DNA from: Streptomyces malaysiense
GTDB lineage: Bacteria > Actinomycetota > Actinomycetes > Streptomycetales > Streptomycetaceae
DNA: 64,000 nucleotides
Reading direction: 5' to 3'
Assembly: GCF_000980885.2 (NCBI RefSeq)
Contig: NZ_LBDA02000057.1
Location: 62,001-126,000, forward strand
A program made the translations under genes and the position numbers. The first letter of the stretch is position 1. Every line of letters starts with the position of its first letter. Below the pieces are notes generated by a model. It was not told where the DNA came from. It did no database searches and worked only from the letters and a program-made list of their open reading frames with translations. Of this stretch, positions 8,380 through 16,685 are shown piece after piece.

Positions 8380-9068
8380 CGGGCAGCTACCTCCGGGACG
8401 GGCACGGTCTTGTACTGCTTGGCGTCCTGCCGCATCCGGTCCAGCAGGGCGAGCGCGTCTTCCCGCTTGGCATCCGGAGCCTCGGGGGACCGCAGGTAGC
8501 TGGCAAGGCGCTGTCGGTCGGGTTCGGGCATTGTGCCCTTCAGCTGGTGCAGGGCGGCGGCGGCGGTGCGCTGCGGGAAGTACAGGGCCTTGGCGCTCTC
8601 CAGGAACAGTTCCGCGTTGTCCTTGCTCACCACCCTCCGGCGCAGCGCCGCGTCGAGCGCGACGCGGATGTTGACCATGGGTTCGCACACCGGACGCAGC
8701 GACTCGCTGTCGAAGGTGATGGCGACCTCGTCGTCATCCTCCAGGGCGCCGGAGGCGTACATGCTGTACACGGTTCCGACTCCGGTCATGCCGTACACGT
8801 CGAGTTCGGCGGCCCGGAGGGCGCCCATGCTGGACGAGCCGTAGACGCGGACCCCGCGGTCCATGGCCCGCAGGATCTCCTTGGGGGAGATGGAGAAGCT
8901 CTGCAGGAACTTTCCGTCGATGATGCCGATGCGGCGCGGTGGCTGCTCCTGGGCCATGAGTGCGTCGATATCGCCGCGCTCGATGGGTGGCAGGAACTCG
9001 GCGCCGGGGAGGTGGGCCGCAGCCTCCTCGGGCGGCAGGCTGGGGCCGACGAACACGACCGTACGCAT
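8376..9068 (-). CDS. TfuA-like protein, YcaO partner for thioamide formation
   Basis: TvaI-type protein of 230 residues. The N-terminus VVFVGPSLPPEEA and the segment VYGSSSMGALRAAEL are characteristic of TfuA proteins, which work with YcaO to deliver sulfur for backbone thioamides, as in McrA thioglycine and thioamitides. ATG 9068 is chosen because the TfuA fold begins there and a GAGGGAAG ribosome site precedes it; in-frame upstream codons overlap the ycaO gene. The gap from the ycaO stop is 14 bp. Confidence 0.9.
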   Translation of the reverse strand: MRTVVFVGPSLPPEEAAAHLPGAEFLPPIERGDIDALMAQEQPPRRIGIIDGKFLQSFSISPKEILRAMDRGVRVYGSSSMGALRAAELDVYGMTGVGTVYSMYASGALEDDDEVAITFDSESLRPVCEPMVNIRVALDAALRRRVVSKDNAELFLESAKALYFPQRTAAAALHQLKGTMPEPDRQRLASYLRSPEAPDAKREDALALLDRMRQDAKQYKTVPVPEVAAR

Positions 9069-9082
9069 GATGTCTTCTTCCC

Positions 9083-10435
9083 TCACTGGGCGGAACCGGC
9101 GGTCCGCAGCTGCTGTCGGGCCGAGTTGATGGCGGCTAGGGCGTTGTTCCACGCCTGAGTGGCCCGAGGACCGAGCTTGTTGCGGTCGACAGTCCAGGAC
9201 TCGATGCCGGGCACGATGACCCGTACGACTGTGGCGGGCACACCGGGCGCTGACAGGTCGACGGCAATGGCCTGGTCGAGGCCGCGGGCCCGCAGGCGCT
9301 GGAGCAGCAGCCGTACGTCGTCCATGACGTCCGTGCTGGGATGGGACGGGACGTCCTGGAAGCGAATGGGGCGTGCGGACGGCTTGATGGCCCAGGAGTC
9401 GGGATTCGCGCGGTTGCTGCGCCGCACGTGGTAAAGCGCCTTCTCGACGGGCTGCCCGGCGGCGGTGATGTCCTCGCGCATGGCCTGGATGTCCACCACG
9501 CGGGACTGGGCGACCTCGCTGATAGCACGTACGACGGCGACCTCGGCGTCCGGGTGAGTTCCGATGCCATGGTGGGAGCGGGAGAAGGAGTCAGCGACGT
9601 ATTCCGACACCACTGCTTGGAAGCTCGGGATGCCCGTCGCCGAGGTGATGTTCTTCACCTCGATGGAGATCCCGGCGTCCAGGAACTTCTCCATGAAGAA
9701 CTGTGCCCGTGGCGGAAGCGTCGACGCATCGAGGCTGGGGTGGCGCTCCTGCGCCCAGGCACGAATGGCGTCCCCGACGGGACCGCCTTCGTCGTCGGCG
9801 GCCAGCTTGCCGAGGCGGTTGGAGATGAGGTCGGCCATGGTCCAGTCGTCGCGCTCGACGAGTTCGCACAGGGCGTGGCAGATGGCCTCTTCCAGGGAGT
9901 TACCGGAGGCGATGCCGTTGGTCGTGGAGACGGGGTAGCAGGGGACCTCGTGGTAGCTCATGTAGTAGCCGGCCAGGAACTGCGGCACTAGGATATTGCG
10001 CTCGTGCATCAGGTCATAGCCCTCCACCCAGGAGATGGGGGTGTCGATGCGGTAGGCGTGGTGCAGCTCGAAGTTGCACGACCGGGGGTCAAGTACGATG
10101 CGTCCGGACTTTTCGAGTTCCGGGTAGGAGGCGATGGCGGCCGGCCGGAGGGGCAGGGCGGCGGCGAACCGTTCGGCGGCCTCCATGACGGCCGACGTCT
10201 TGGCGTCGATCTTCGTCGCACCCTTGCCGTTGTAGACAGAGATGATGTCGAACGAACGTGGGGCGATGGCGTTGTAGACGGGGATACCGACCCGGTCGAG
10301 TCCGGTGATGTCGGCGACCCTGGTCACGCCGATCCGCTTCAGGTGCGGGGCCATGCGTGCGTAGGTGGTCTCGGCGGTGATCTCGCGGTGCGGGCCGTTT
10401 CCGGTGATCTTGGGAACGCTGGAACGCAGTTTCAA
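9083..10435 (-). CDS. YcaO enzyme, peptide backbone thioamidation
   Basis: TvaH-type enzyme of 450 residues. ATP-dependent YcaO proteins activate backbone amides; with TfuA present the product should be thioamides. Visible are the acidic ATP-site stretches KTSAVMEAAERFA and EAICHALCELVERDDW and a SYHEVPCYPVSTTNGIASGN region. The reading frame stays open upstream, but the homologous part begins at TTG 10435, which has AAGGAG eight bases upstream and lies just past the methyltransferase stop at 10473. I therefore use the TTG. An ATG at 10510 would overlap the upstream gene by 38 bp. Confidence 0.9.
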   Translation of the reverse strand: MKLRSSVPKITGNGPHREITAETTYARMAPHLKRIGVTRVADITGLDRVGIPVYNAIAPRSFDIISVYNGKGATKIDAKTSAVMEAAERFAAALPLRPAAIASYPELEKSGRIVLDPRSCNFELHHAYRIDTPISWVEGYDLMHERNILVPQFLAGYYMSYHEVPCYPVSTTNGIASGNSLEEAICHALCELVERDDWTMADLISNRLGKLAADDEGGPVGDAIRAWAQERHPSLDASTLPPRAQFFMEKFLDAGISIEVKNITSATGIPSFQAVVSEYVADSFSRSHHGIGTHPDAEVAVVRAISEVAQSRVVDIQAMREDITAAGQPVEKALYHVRRSNRANPDSWAIKPSARPIRFQDVPSHPSTDVMDDVRLLLQRLRARGLDQAIAVDLSAPGVPATVVRVIVPGIESWTVDRNKLGPRATQAWNNALAAINSARQQLRTAGSAQ

Positions 10436-10472
10436 AGCAAGGGCTCCTTGGTTGCGCTGTACACCGGGTAGG

Positions 10473-11690
10473 TCAGCGGCTGCCGACGGGTTCGAGGTGG
10501 GATGTGCCATCGCCGAAGTAGCGGTAGATGTAGGCCAGTTCCTGACCGGTGGTGATTTCCACGGGTTCGGGAAGCGCCCAGACGGCGGTGTACCAGTGGC
10601 TACGGGCGCAGCCCAGCCAAGGAGCCGTCGACAGGGTGGTGTTCGGCCCGAGGCGAGCCTCGAAGTGGATGACGACGGCGTTGGCCTCGCCCGCGCGATC
10701 GGCGGTGAGCGTGCACCGGGTCTCAAGCGGGCTGGCCATGTCCTGGTACAGGTCGACCTGGTACAGCTCGGTCGGCTTGGACAGGAACTCCCAGGTCTGC
10801 ACGGTCTCCGGGCGCTCGTAGAAGCCGATGGAGCGTCGGCTGTCTGACTCGGCCATGGGGCCGAAGTCGATGCCGAACATCTCCTTCCAGCGAGCGAGAT
10901 GGGCCTGGGTGACCCGGTGCTTGTCGAGAACGCCGTCGGGAATCCGGGCTAATGTTGCGAACGAGGTGAGACGGCCGGGGACCAGGCGAGGGGCGTCCGT
11001 CATCAGCCGGCGCCGGGCGTCCTGGACCGTCTCCCAGATCTGCATGTCCAGTGCTTCGTTGCCGACGATGTCCGTCAGCAGGACATCGGCCTGCTCGGGG
11101 AGTTCGAGCTGCGGCGACCAGCCTGGGATGAACTCGATGCGGTCGGCTACCCCGTTGCGCTCGGCGATCCGCCGGGCCAGATGGACCATGCCGGCTGGCT
11201 CGACCGCGTAGACCTTGCGGGCTCCCGCCTGCGCGGCGGTGATTGCCAGGATGCCGGAGCCGGTCCCAAGGTCGAGGACGACATCCCCCTCCTGGACCGT
11301 CTCGCGGACGGCCTGTTGGAAAGCGGCCTTGCGTACTGGGTCGTCCAGCATGGCGATGTGGACGAACGCGGCGTCGTAGCCGCCTTTGGGGAACGGCTGG
11401 TTGCTGAATCCTGCGGTCGCATCGGTGCGCAGCAGGCCCGCTTGGTGGAGCGAGACCACGGTGGTCAGCGCTTCCTGAGCGGCCCGGGGTCCCTTCAGCC
11501 GGGGGCCGAGCAGGGTCAGCGCCTGGCCAACCGTGCGGGGCTGGTGAAAGATGTCGAGGAGGCCGAGTGCGTCATGGCCGACCTTGAGGATCCGGCTCTC
11601 GAAGTGGATCTTCACCTCGTTGCTGGTGTCGACCTCTGCGATGAAGGACGGCGTCCTGTGGAGCACGGTTTCGGGTGTGAGTTTGGGCAT
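10473..11690 (-). CDS. SAM methyltransferase with N-terminal PqqD/RRE-like domain
   Basis: TvaG-type enzyme of 405 residues, predicted to add the two N-methyl groups to the core His. Motif I is LDLGTGSGILAIT at about 139-151, ending the first strand with a VEP acidic residue downstream, and the C-terminal half has the beta-barrel pattern of PRMT-like enzymes. Residues 28-90 look like a PqqD winged helix (VGHDALGLLDIF, then TVGQALTLL, then an LHQAGLL end). No free-standing leader-binding protein is encoded in the operon. The start at 11690 lies 7 bp after the decarboxylase stop. Confidence 0.87.
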   Translation of the reverse strand: MPKLTPETVLHRTPSFIAEVDTSNEVKIHFESRILKVGHDALGLLDIFHQPRTVGQALTLLGPRLKGPRAAQEALTTVVSLHQAGLLRTDATAGFSNQPFPKGGYDAAFVHIAMLDDPVRKAAFQQAVRETVQEGDVVLDLGTGSGILAITAAQAGARKVYAVEPAGMVHLARRIAERNGVADRIEFIPGWSPQLELPEQADVLLTDIVGNEALDMQIWETVQDARRRLMTDAPRLVPGRLTSFATLARIPDGVLDKHRVTQAHLARWKEMFGIDFGPMAESDSRRSIGFYERPETVQTWEFLSKPTELYQVDLYQDMASPLETRCTLTADRAGEANAVVIHFEARLGPNTTLSTAPWLGCARSHWYTAVWALPEPVEITTGQELAYIYRYFGDGTSHLEPVGSR

Positions 11691-11697
11691 CTGCTGA

Positions 11698-12303
11698 TCA
11701 CTGTCCTCGTGGGTGTGTGAGTCGGGCGGCCGCCTGCACCAGAGCGGCGGAAAGGGCCAGCTGGAAGTCGCCGAGCGAACCGGCTTCCCGGCGCCCCTCG
11801 GTGAGGGAGATGCCTTCCTTCGGCTCGACGATCTGGTAGCCGTCCTCGCGTAGTTGATCGACGTTGCGGCGTACGGCGGGCTTGGACCACATGGCTGCGT
11901 TCATGACGGGCGCGATGATTACGGGGCACTCGGCGGCGAGGAGGGTCGCCGTCAGGACATCATCGGCGATGCCGTGCGCGGCCTTCGCCAGGAAGTTCGC
12001 GGTGGCCGGCAGCACCACCAGCACATCCGCCCAGGAACCGAGGGCAACGTGCGCGGCGCCGCCGCCGGTGTGGTCCTCCCAGTCGGTCACCGGGACGTGG
12101 CCGGTGACGGCCTCGATCATGCGCGGCCCCATGAGGGCGTGCGCCTGCGCGGTCATGATGGTGCGGATCTCCCGGATTCCCACGGTGCCGCGCAGCCATG
12201 CGTTCACATGGGGGACCGCGACGGCGGAGAAGGAGCCGCACACCCCCCACAGCAACCGCACCTCGGCGAGCGCTTCCTGTGGGCCGCTGGCGCGCTCGCT
12301 CAT
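11698..12303 (-). CDS. EpiD-like flavoprotein, C-terminal Cys decarboxylase
   Basis: TvaF-type enzyme of 201 residues in the HFCD flavoprotein family (EpiD, MrsD, PPC decarboxylase). It oxidatively decarboxylates the last Cys of the precursor to an enethiol, which then adds to the dehydrated residue at core position 8. The active His is His85 (AAHVALGSWAD), the flavin loop is PATANF at 99-104, and the substrate-recognition clasp is PVMNAAMW at 132-139. ATG 12303 overlaps the preceding stop (ATGA). It uses FMN by family knowledge. Confidence 0.9.
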   Translation of the reverse strand: MSERASGPQEALAEVRLLWGVCGSFSAVAVPHVNAWLRGTVGIREIRTIMTAQAHALMGPRMIEAVTGHVPVTDWEDHTGGGAAHVALGSWADVLVVLPATANFLAKAAHGIADDVLTATLLAAECPVIIAPVMNAAMWSKPAVRRNVDQLREDGYQIVEPKEGISLTEGRREAGSLGDFQLALSAALVQAAARLTHPRGQ

Positions 12304-13247
12304 CGGTAGATCACCTCTCCGGGAGTGCCCACGGCATGCAGGACGCCTGGAAGGGCCAGTTCACCCTGCCGCAGCAGTGCCTCGGCGCCCTGCTGATCGG
12401 ACGCTGACCAGGCGCGTAGGGCCACGTGCTGGAGGATGCCAGCGGCGAGGTGTGTTGCCAGCCGTGCATGCTCGTCCTTGCTCAGCTGAACCCCCCGGGT
12501 CGTCTCGTAGCCCCTGATCGTCTGTTCGGCCCGCCGTTCCTGGAGTTTCCGCGAGCCCATGGCCGCGGCGGCCTGCACCAGGTCCCGCAGCAGGAACGCG
12601 AGGTCGGTCATGGGGTCGGCGATGCCGGCCTCCCGCCAGCCGAGCACGCGCGGAACGGTGCCGGGGACGCAGGAGCCGATTGACAGCCGACCGTGCACGA
12701 CGGCCTGTGGACAGGCATACCCCGGTACTGAATCCGTGTCGGCGAGACACCGGATGCGTGGAGCTGCGTTTTGGTCCAGCCGGGCGCGCGCGGCGCGGAT
12801 GCCCGCTGCTGCGTCCGGTGCCGCGTCCAACCAGGCCGGGCGGGGCCTGACCGGCAGGGCGCGCACCTGTGCGACGGGGATGGCGTGCAGGTGCGCAAGG
12901 AAGATGCCGAGCTCGCGGAATACCTGCACGTCGTTTGGGTCGGCTGCCTCATTGGGCGCCGAGCCGCTGAAGACGGCGTCGCTGAGCAGCGCCGGTGTGG
13001 CCACAACGGGGTGGATGGCGGTACGGGCGTCGGCCAGTTGCGGAAGGCAGGCGTACCGGGCGGCTGGCGTCGGGGTGATCGCGTCGGCGAGAGCGTTCAG
13101 CGCGTCGGCGTCGAGATAGGCGGGTGTGGCCTCCGGGATGCTCTCTCCCCAGCGGTACCCACCGTCGGCCCGAAGACAGACGCGGGTGACGAACGGGCCG
13201 GGAAGCGAGCGCACCGGCTGCCCGGCCTGCACAGTGGTGTGAGTCAT
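12300..13247 (-). CDS. Degenerate aminoglycoside-phosphotransferase-like protein (pseudokinase candidate)
   Basis: TvaE-position gene of 315 residues with the C-terminal lobe pattern of APH kinases. The catalytic loop HxDxxxxN is here His185-Gly-Arg187 with Ser192, so both the Asp base and the Asn are lost. The usual IDWE is LGWRE, with Gly203 in place of the metal-binding Asp, while the later DPMTDLAFL remains. It is therefore unlikely to transfer phosphate by the normal mechanism and may bind or position the leader or the partner kinase. It is coupled to both neighbours by ATGA-type overlaps. Confidence 0.75.
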   Translation of the reverse strand: MTHTTVQAGQPVRSLPGPFVTRVCLRADGGYRWGESIPEATPAYLDADALNALADAITPTPAARYACLPQLADARTAIHPVVATPALLSDAVFSGSAPNEAADPNDVQVFRELGIFLAHLHAIPVAQVRALPVRPRPAWLDAAPDAAAGIRAARARLDQNAAPRIRCLADTDSVPGYACPQAVVHGRLSIGSCVPGTVPRVLGWREAGIADPMTDLAFLLRDLVQAAAAMGSRKLQERRAEQTIRGYETTRGVQLSKDEHARLATHLAAGILQHVALRAWSASDQQGAEALLRQGELALPGVLHAVGTPGEVIYR

Positions 13248-14248
13248 CGAGCGGTGCTCCCTTGCGCGTTGAGGTACGGCTTCGCGGGATCGAGTCGCTC
13301 GGCCCGGTAGCGCTCCTCGATGGCGCCGAGCCGGTCCGCCGCGGTCGTCCGGCCGTCCCGCCAGGCCGCCACGAGCCCCTCAGCGACCAGCAGGCAACGA
13401 TGCTGACCGAAGCTCATCAGTCGGCCGTGCCGCTGCTCGGGCTCGTCCGCCAGCCACCAGCCCCGGCCCAGCTCCAGCGCGAATGCGGGGCCGGTGTCCC
13501 GGAGCGTGCCGCTGTGCTCCCGGTGCAGGTCCGTCAACGCGCGCTCTTGCGAACGCCAGTCGTCCCGGTACAGATAGAGGACCATTGCGTCCCGCCGCTC
13601 GTACCCTTCCGGGTGGTTGGCCGCCTTCAACTGGTACGGGACACCCGCGCCGCACAACAGGTCGGTGATCGCACGCATCAGGCCGGCGGCCGCCGCCGGG
13701 TCCCGAGGCGCGTAGTACAGGCGTACGACGGGACGTTCGCCGTGGCGGGGCAGTCCCGCGTCACCGATGGCGAGGTACCAGCCGGGGTACATGTACGGGC
13801 GCTCGGGCGGAAACCTGACGCTCACCGGTTGCCCCGGTCCGGCCGACGGCGGCAGTATCTCCTCCGCGGTGACGGTCAGGGTCAGGCTGTTCTTGCGCAC
13901 GCGGCACCTCTCCGGTCCCGCCGTGACCGTGCGCCAGTCAGAGTCCCAATACCCACTGCCCTGATTTGCTTCGGACAGGGCACGGGCCACGGCTGGGGCC
14001 TCCCGCCTGCGCGTGCCCAGCACCACGGGTGCGCCGTCGATGAGCCAGCGTGCCGCGCGGGTGTCGCCCGCGTAGTAGCTCAGGTACAGGAACCGGGACA
14101 GGTGGGGCAGGACGGGGAGATCCTCGGGCACGGACTCGACGCCAGGGGCGGGGCGAAGCTCTCCCCACTCGCGATGGTGGAAGGCTGACTCGTTCAGCAC
14201 CTCCACGTCCTCGGCGATCGCGGCGAACGCCGCCTGGTATCGGTTCAT
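13244..14248 (-). CDS. HopA1-like protein, dehydration/lyase step candidate
   Basis: TvaD-type protein of 334 residues resembling the type III effector HopA1 family. Recognisable stretches are RFPPERPYMYPGWYLAIGD, VRLYYAPRDPAAAAGLMRAI and YQLKAANHPEGYERRD. In thioamitide and class V lanthipeptide clusters a HopA1-like protein accompanies an APH kinase and is thought to eliminate phosphate from phospho-Ser/Thr. Here that would turn Thr8 into dehydrobutyrine for AviMeCys closure. ATG 14248 overlaps the kinase stop (ATGA). Confidence 0.85.
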   Translation of the reverse strand: MNRYQAAFAAIAEDVEVLNESAFHHREWGELRPAPGVESVPEDLPVLPHLSRFLYLSYYAGDTRAARWLIDGAPVVLGTRRREAPAVARALSEANQGSGYWDSDWRTVTAGPERCRVRKNSLTLTVTAEEILPPSAGPGQPVSVRFPPERPYMYPGWYLAIGDAGLPRHGERPVVRLYYAPRDPAAAAGLMRAITDLLCGAGVPYQLKAANHPEGYERRDAMVLYLYRDDWRSQERALTDLHREHSGTLRDTGPAFALELGRGWWLADEPEQRHGRLMSFGQHRCLLVAEGLVAAWRDGRTTAADRLGAIEERYRAERLDPAKPYLNAQGSTAR

Positions 14249-15345
14249 GCGCCTGCCTTCCGGAGGATGCCGGGAGCGAGTAGCTCGGCCACGCCTCGGG
14301 GGTCGTTCAGCAACGTGCGGCCCACGAAGAGGCACAGATGCCCGATCTGCCCTAGTGAGCCGATCTGCTCCAACCGCCCGGCCGCGTACATCAGGACGGA
14401 CAGTCCGGCGTAGCGGAACGCGAGGTCCCGCTGCTCCAGCGAGAGCGGGGCGCTGTGTTCGTATGCGGTGAGGAAAAGGCCGACGTTGCGTCGCACGGTG
14501 GCCCACGTGCTGGCGTCGGCCAGGCGGCCGGCGTCGCCCCGCACCGTGTGGAGCCACTGGATCAGGAACTGTCCGATGATGGTGCCCACGTCGAGCATCG
14601 GGTCGCCGAAGCCCGACAGTTCCCAGTCGACGAGCGCGACCTGGGGGCGCGCACCCTCGGCGTCCTTGACCAGGATGTTGTCGTCCCGGAGGTCGAAGTG
14701 CACCAGCCGCCTCGGGGTCCACTCCTCGCGCATCCGGGCCACACTGTCGTCGACCGCCTGCATGGTGGCCGCGTAGTCGGAGTAATCCATTCCCGGTCCG
14801 CTCGCGAGCTCGCTCGGGGTCAGGGTGACGAAGGAAGCGAAGGGAAAATCGATGAGTTGCGGACGGTACCCCGGGTCCGTGGTGAAGCGCTCGACCGTGG
14901 AGGTGTGAAGCCCGGCGGTCACGGAGGCCAGCGACACCAGTAGTGGTACAGGGATCTCGGGGAATTTCCGGCCGACATCCCGCATCGAAACGAAGCCGGT
15001 CTTTCCCTCCATGACGAGTGTTTCGGTTTCCGGGTCGGTTGCAATGAAACGAGGAACAGCCGTCCTGACGTGATGTGGAACGTCGGATTCGGGTATCAGT
15101 CTGAGCATTTTCTCTTCGTTGCCGGTTGCCGTGCCGACGGCTCTGGCCGTTGCTGGATCAACCTGTTTCAGGAAGAGTGCCGTCCCGTCCTCGAAGTGCA
15201 GCATTGCCACGCTGTTGCGAGCTGCGAACGTCTGTATCCGAACGATGCCGCCCCGGTCGATACCGAGCGAAGAGAGCCAGGAACGAGTCCGGGCCTTTTC
15301 GGGCCCGGACTCGTTCGGCAGCGCCCCGCACCAAGGCGAAGACAT
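14245..15345 (-). CDS. APH-family kinase, Ser/Thr phosphorylation of the precursor
   Basis: TvaC-type phosphotransferase of 366 residues. The Brenner loop is intact (His216, Asp218, Asn223 in LVHFDLRDDNILV), as is the metal Asp240 of VDWELSGFGDP, so this is the active kinase of the cluster. It would phosphorylate Thr8, and perhaps Ser1, of the core for elimination. ATG 15345 follows GGGAGGG with 7-bp spacing and is preferred over in-frame ATGs near 15414. The first codons contain a 14-bp perfect hairpin. Confidence 0.85.
   Translation of the reverse strand: MSSPWCGALPNESGPEKARTRSWLSSLGIDRGGIVRIQTFAARNSVAMLHFEDGTALFLKQVDPATARAVGTATGNEEKMLRLIPESDVPHHVRTAVPRFIATDPETETLVMEGKTGFVSMRDVGRKFPEIPVPLLVSLASVTAGLHTSTVERFTTDPGYRPQLIDFPFASFVTLTPSELASGPGMDYSDYAATMQAVDDSVARMREEWTPRRLVHFDLRDDNILVKDAEGARPQVALVDWELSGFGDPMLDVGTIIGQFLIQWLHTVRGDAGRLADASTWATVRRNVGLFLTAYEHSAPLSLEQRDLAFRYAGLSVLMYAAGRLEQIGSLGQIGHLCLFVGRTLLNDPRGVAELLAPGILRKAGA
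15282..15315 (-). other. 14-bp perfect hairpin near the 5' end of the kinase gene
   Basis: AACGAGTCCGGGCC at 15282-15295 and its exact complement at 15302-15315 flank a 6-nt loop. It sits between the precursor gene and most of the biosynthetic genes, inside codons 11-21 of the kinase. No T-run follows, so it is not a standard terminator. It could slow elongation, define an RNA processing point or stabilise the upstream precursor message. Confidence 0.6.
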
Positions 15346-15431
15346 GCTGCCGCCCTCCCGTCCGGTCTTCGGCGACGCGACACCGGCTGGGCTGTGCGAA
15401 GCGCTTGTCATCATGAGACGAACGACTCAGA

Positions 15432-15695
15432 TCAACAGTGGAAGGCCACCGTCGCGGCAGCGGCCATCACGCTGCCCTGAGCCTCCTCGTCGGGCGAGAT
15501 GCCGGCCTTCTCCTCCAGGAACGCCTGCAGCTCCTCCGGGCTGACGCCCGCGAGCTCCTGCAGGGCCTTCTCGCCGGAGGCGGGGTCGATGACCGCGCGC
15601 TGCTCGTCGGTCATCGACGCCTCGGCGTCCTGGATCTTGCTGACGAGGTCGGCGAACGCGGTCTCGTCCACCGCGGAAACCATTGCTTCAGACAT
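15432..15695 (-). CDS. Thioamitide precursor peptide, core SVMAAAATVAFHC
   Basis: An 87-residue precursor with an acidic 74-residue leader and a 13-residue C-terminal core. The core differs only at three positions from the thioviridamide core as I recall it (SVMAAAASIALHC), and I believe it equals a thioalbamide/thiostreptamide-type core. Predicted changes: thioamides along residues 2-7, Thr8 to dehydrobutyrine and closure onto decarboxylated Cys13 (AviMeCys), bis-N-methyl beta-hydroxy-His12, and deamination of Ser1 to a pyruvyl or lactyl cap. ATG 15695 has AGGAGG five bases upstream. An in-frame 15770 start is rejected for lack of a ribosome site. It is first in the operon. Confidence 0.95.
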   Translation of the reverse strand: MSEAMVSAVDETAFADLVSKIQDAEASMTDEQRAVIDPASGEKALQELAGVSPEELQAFLEEKAGISPDEEAQGSVMAAAATVAFHC

Positions 15696-15753
15696 GTGAT
15701 CCTCCTGATTCGGCCCCTGCCAGTCGGCGGGGGAATCGAATGGACGGATGTGA

Positions 15754-15783
15754 TCTAAACAAACGTTCACCCTCCTCTGTCAA
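15754..15783 (-). promoter_or_regulatory. Predicted promoter of the precursor gene and operon
   Basis: On the minus strand TTGACA (15778-15783) and TTTAGA (15754-15759) are separated by 18 bp, close to the vegetative consensus. Transcription would begin near 15747, giving a leader of about 50 nt before ATG 15695. No regulator gene lies in the thioamitide operon itself. Confidence 0.55.
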
Positions 15784-16513
15784 TGGGTTTCCAGTATTCC
15801 GCTTGTGTGTGTTGGGAATTCAAATTCGGGCATGCGAATGAGCCTGTCGGCGATTTTCCGGCAGGCGATTGTGGAGCTGTCTAGCTAAGTGGGCGCGCGG
15901 AGATTCGACGTCGTGAGGGTTACAAGGGTGCGGGAATCTAGGAGCTGGCGCGCGTGCATGACGAGTGAGTCATCAGAAGCCCCCGTGGCCAATCTCGTGG
16001 TCGTGGCGAGGGTAGGCATATGTCGGCGGCTGTGGCCAGGGGCTGCCTGGTCGGCCGAAAAGATCAAGACGTTCCGGAGGTGCGATCCTCGGTCATTGCT
16101 GGCTTGCGAGTATCCCATTTGGCGGAAACGGCACGCAGCTGATCGAGGGGACTTCTGGTTGAGGATTTGGCCATCTTGATTTCGGGCGTCGAAACCCATC
16201 TGATCGGTGCCATGGCGAGATGTGGACCACCGCGACGGCGTCTTTGTCCCTGGTGAGAGGCGTGATATGCGGCGGCAATGCTATTGCGGACACTCACCGA
16301 TGATGGCTTGATCAATGCAGAAACGGGCACACTGCTTCATGCCAACACGACTCGCTGGGCTGTTCCGGCCGGGACACTGCAACAGAGCCAAGCATCCGGC
16401 ACCGGAAGATGGAAGGGGCTCAAGGTCGGTGAAGAGGCTGACGATGCCACATTCTCCGCCCACGAGCGGGACTGTCTGAAAGACGCTTCGGTCCTCACAC
16501 GGCCCGCGCCCCG

Positions 16514-16626
16514 GTCGAGCACGGCTTTGCCCACCTCAAGACCTGGGGGTTCTGGGCAAGGTCTGCACCGACCCGAAGCGGGCAACCGTGCTGGTCAGGG
16601 CCCTGCTGGTCCTGACGACGGGCCGA
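16514..16626 (+). pseudogene. Frameshifted fragment of an IS5-like transposase C-terminus
   Basis: Frame 1 reads VEHGFAHLKTW. After a loss of about one base near 16543 the adjacent frame continues VLGKVCTDPKRATVLVRALLVLT, which is the usual C-terminal DDE-transposase sequence of Streptomyces IS5-group elements. No upstream catalytic region or inverted repeats are evident. The scar sits between the two operons of the element; otherwise 15784-16685 shows no gene. Confidence 0.6.
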
Positions 16627-16685
16627 AGCCTTCACCACGTCGGCTGTGGTTTATCGAGGCGTAGCCAGGACGGGCACTGATTGCT

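Noticed and set aside
9083..10726. 547-residue form of the YcaO protein
   Set aside because: The first 97 residues lie antisense-frame-like within the methyltransferase end and are Pro/Ser-rich; TTG 10435 has a good ribosome site and starts the homologous part.
15432..15770. Longer 112-residue form of the precursor
   Set aside because: The extra 25 residues lack a ribosome site and include the predicted promoter; ATG 15695 has a perfect AGGAGG.
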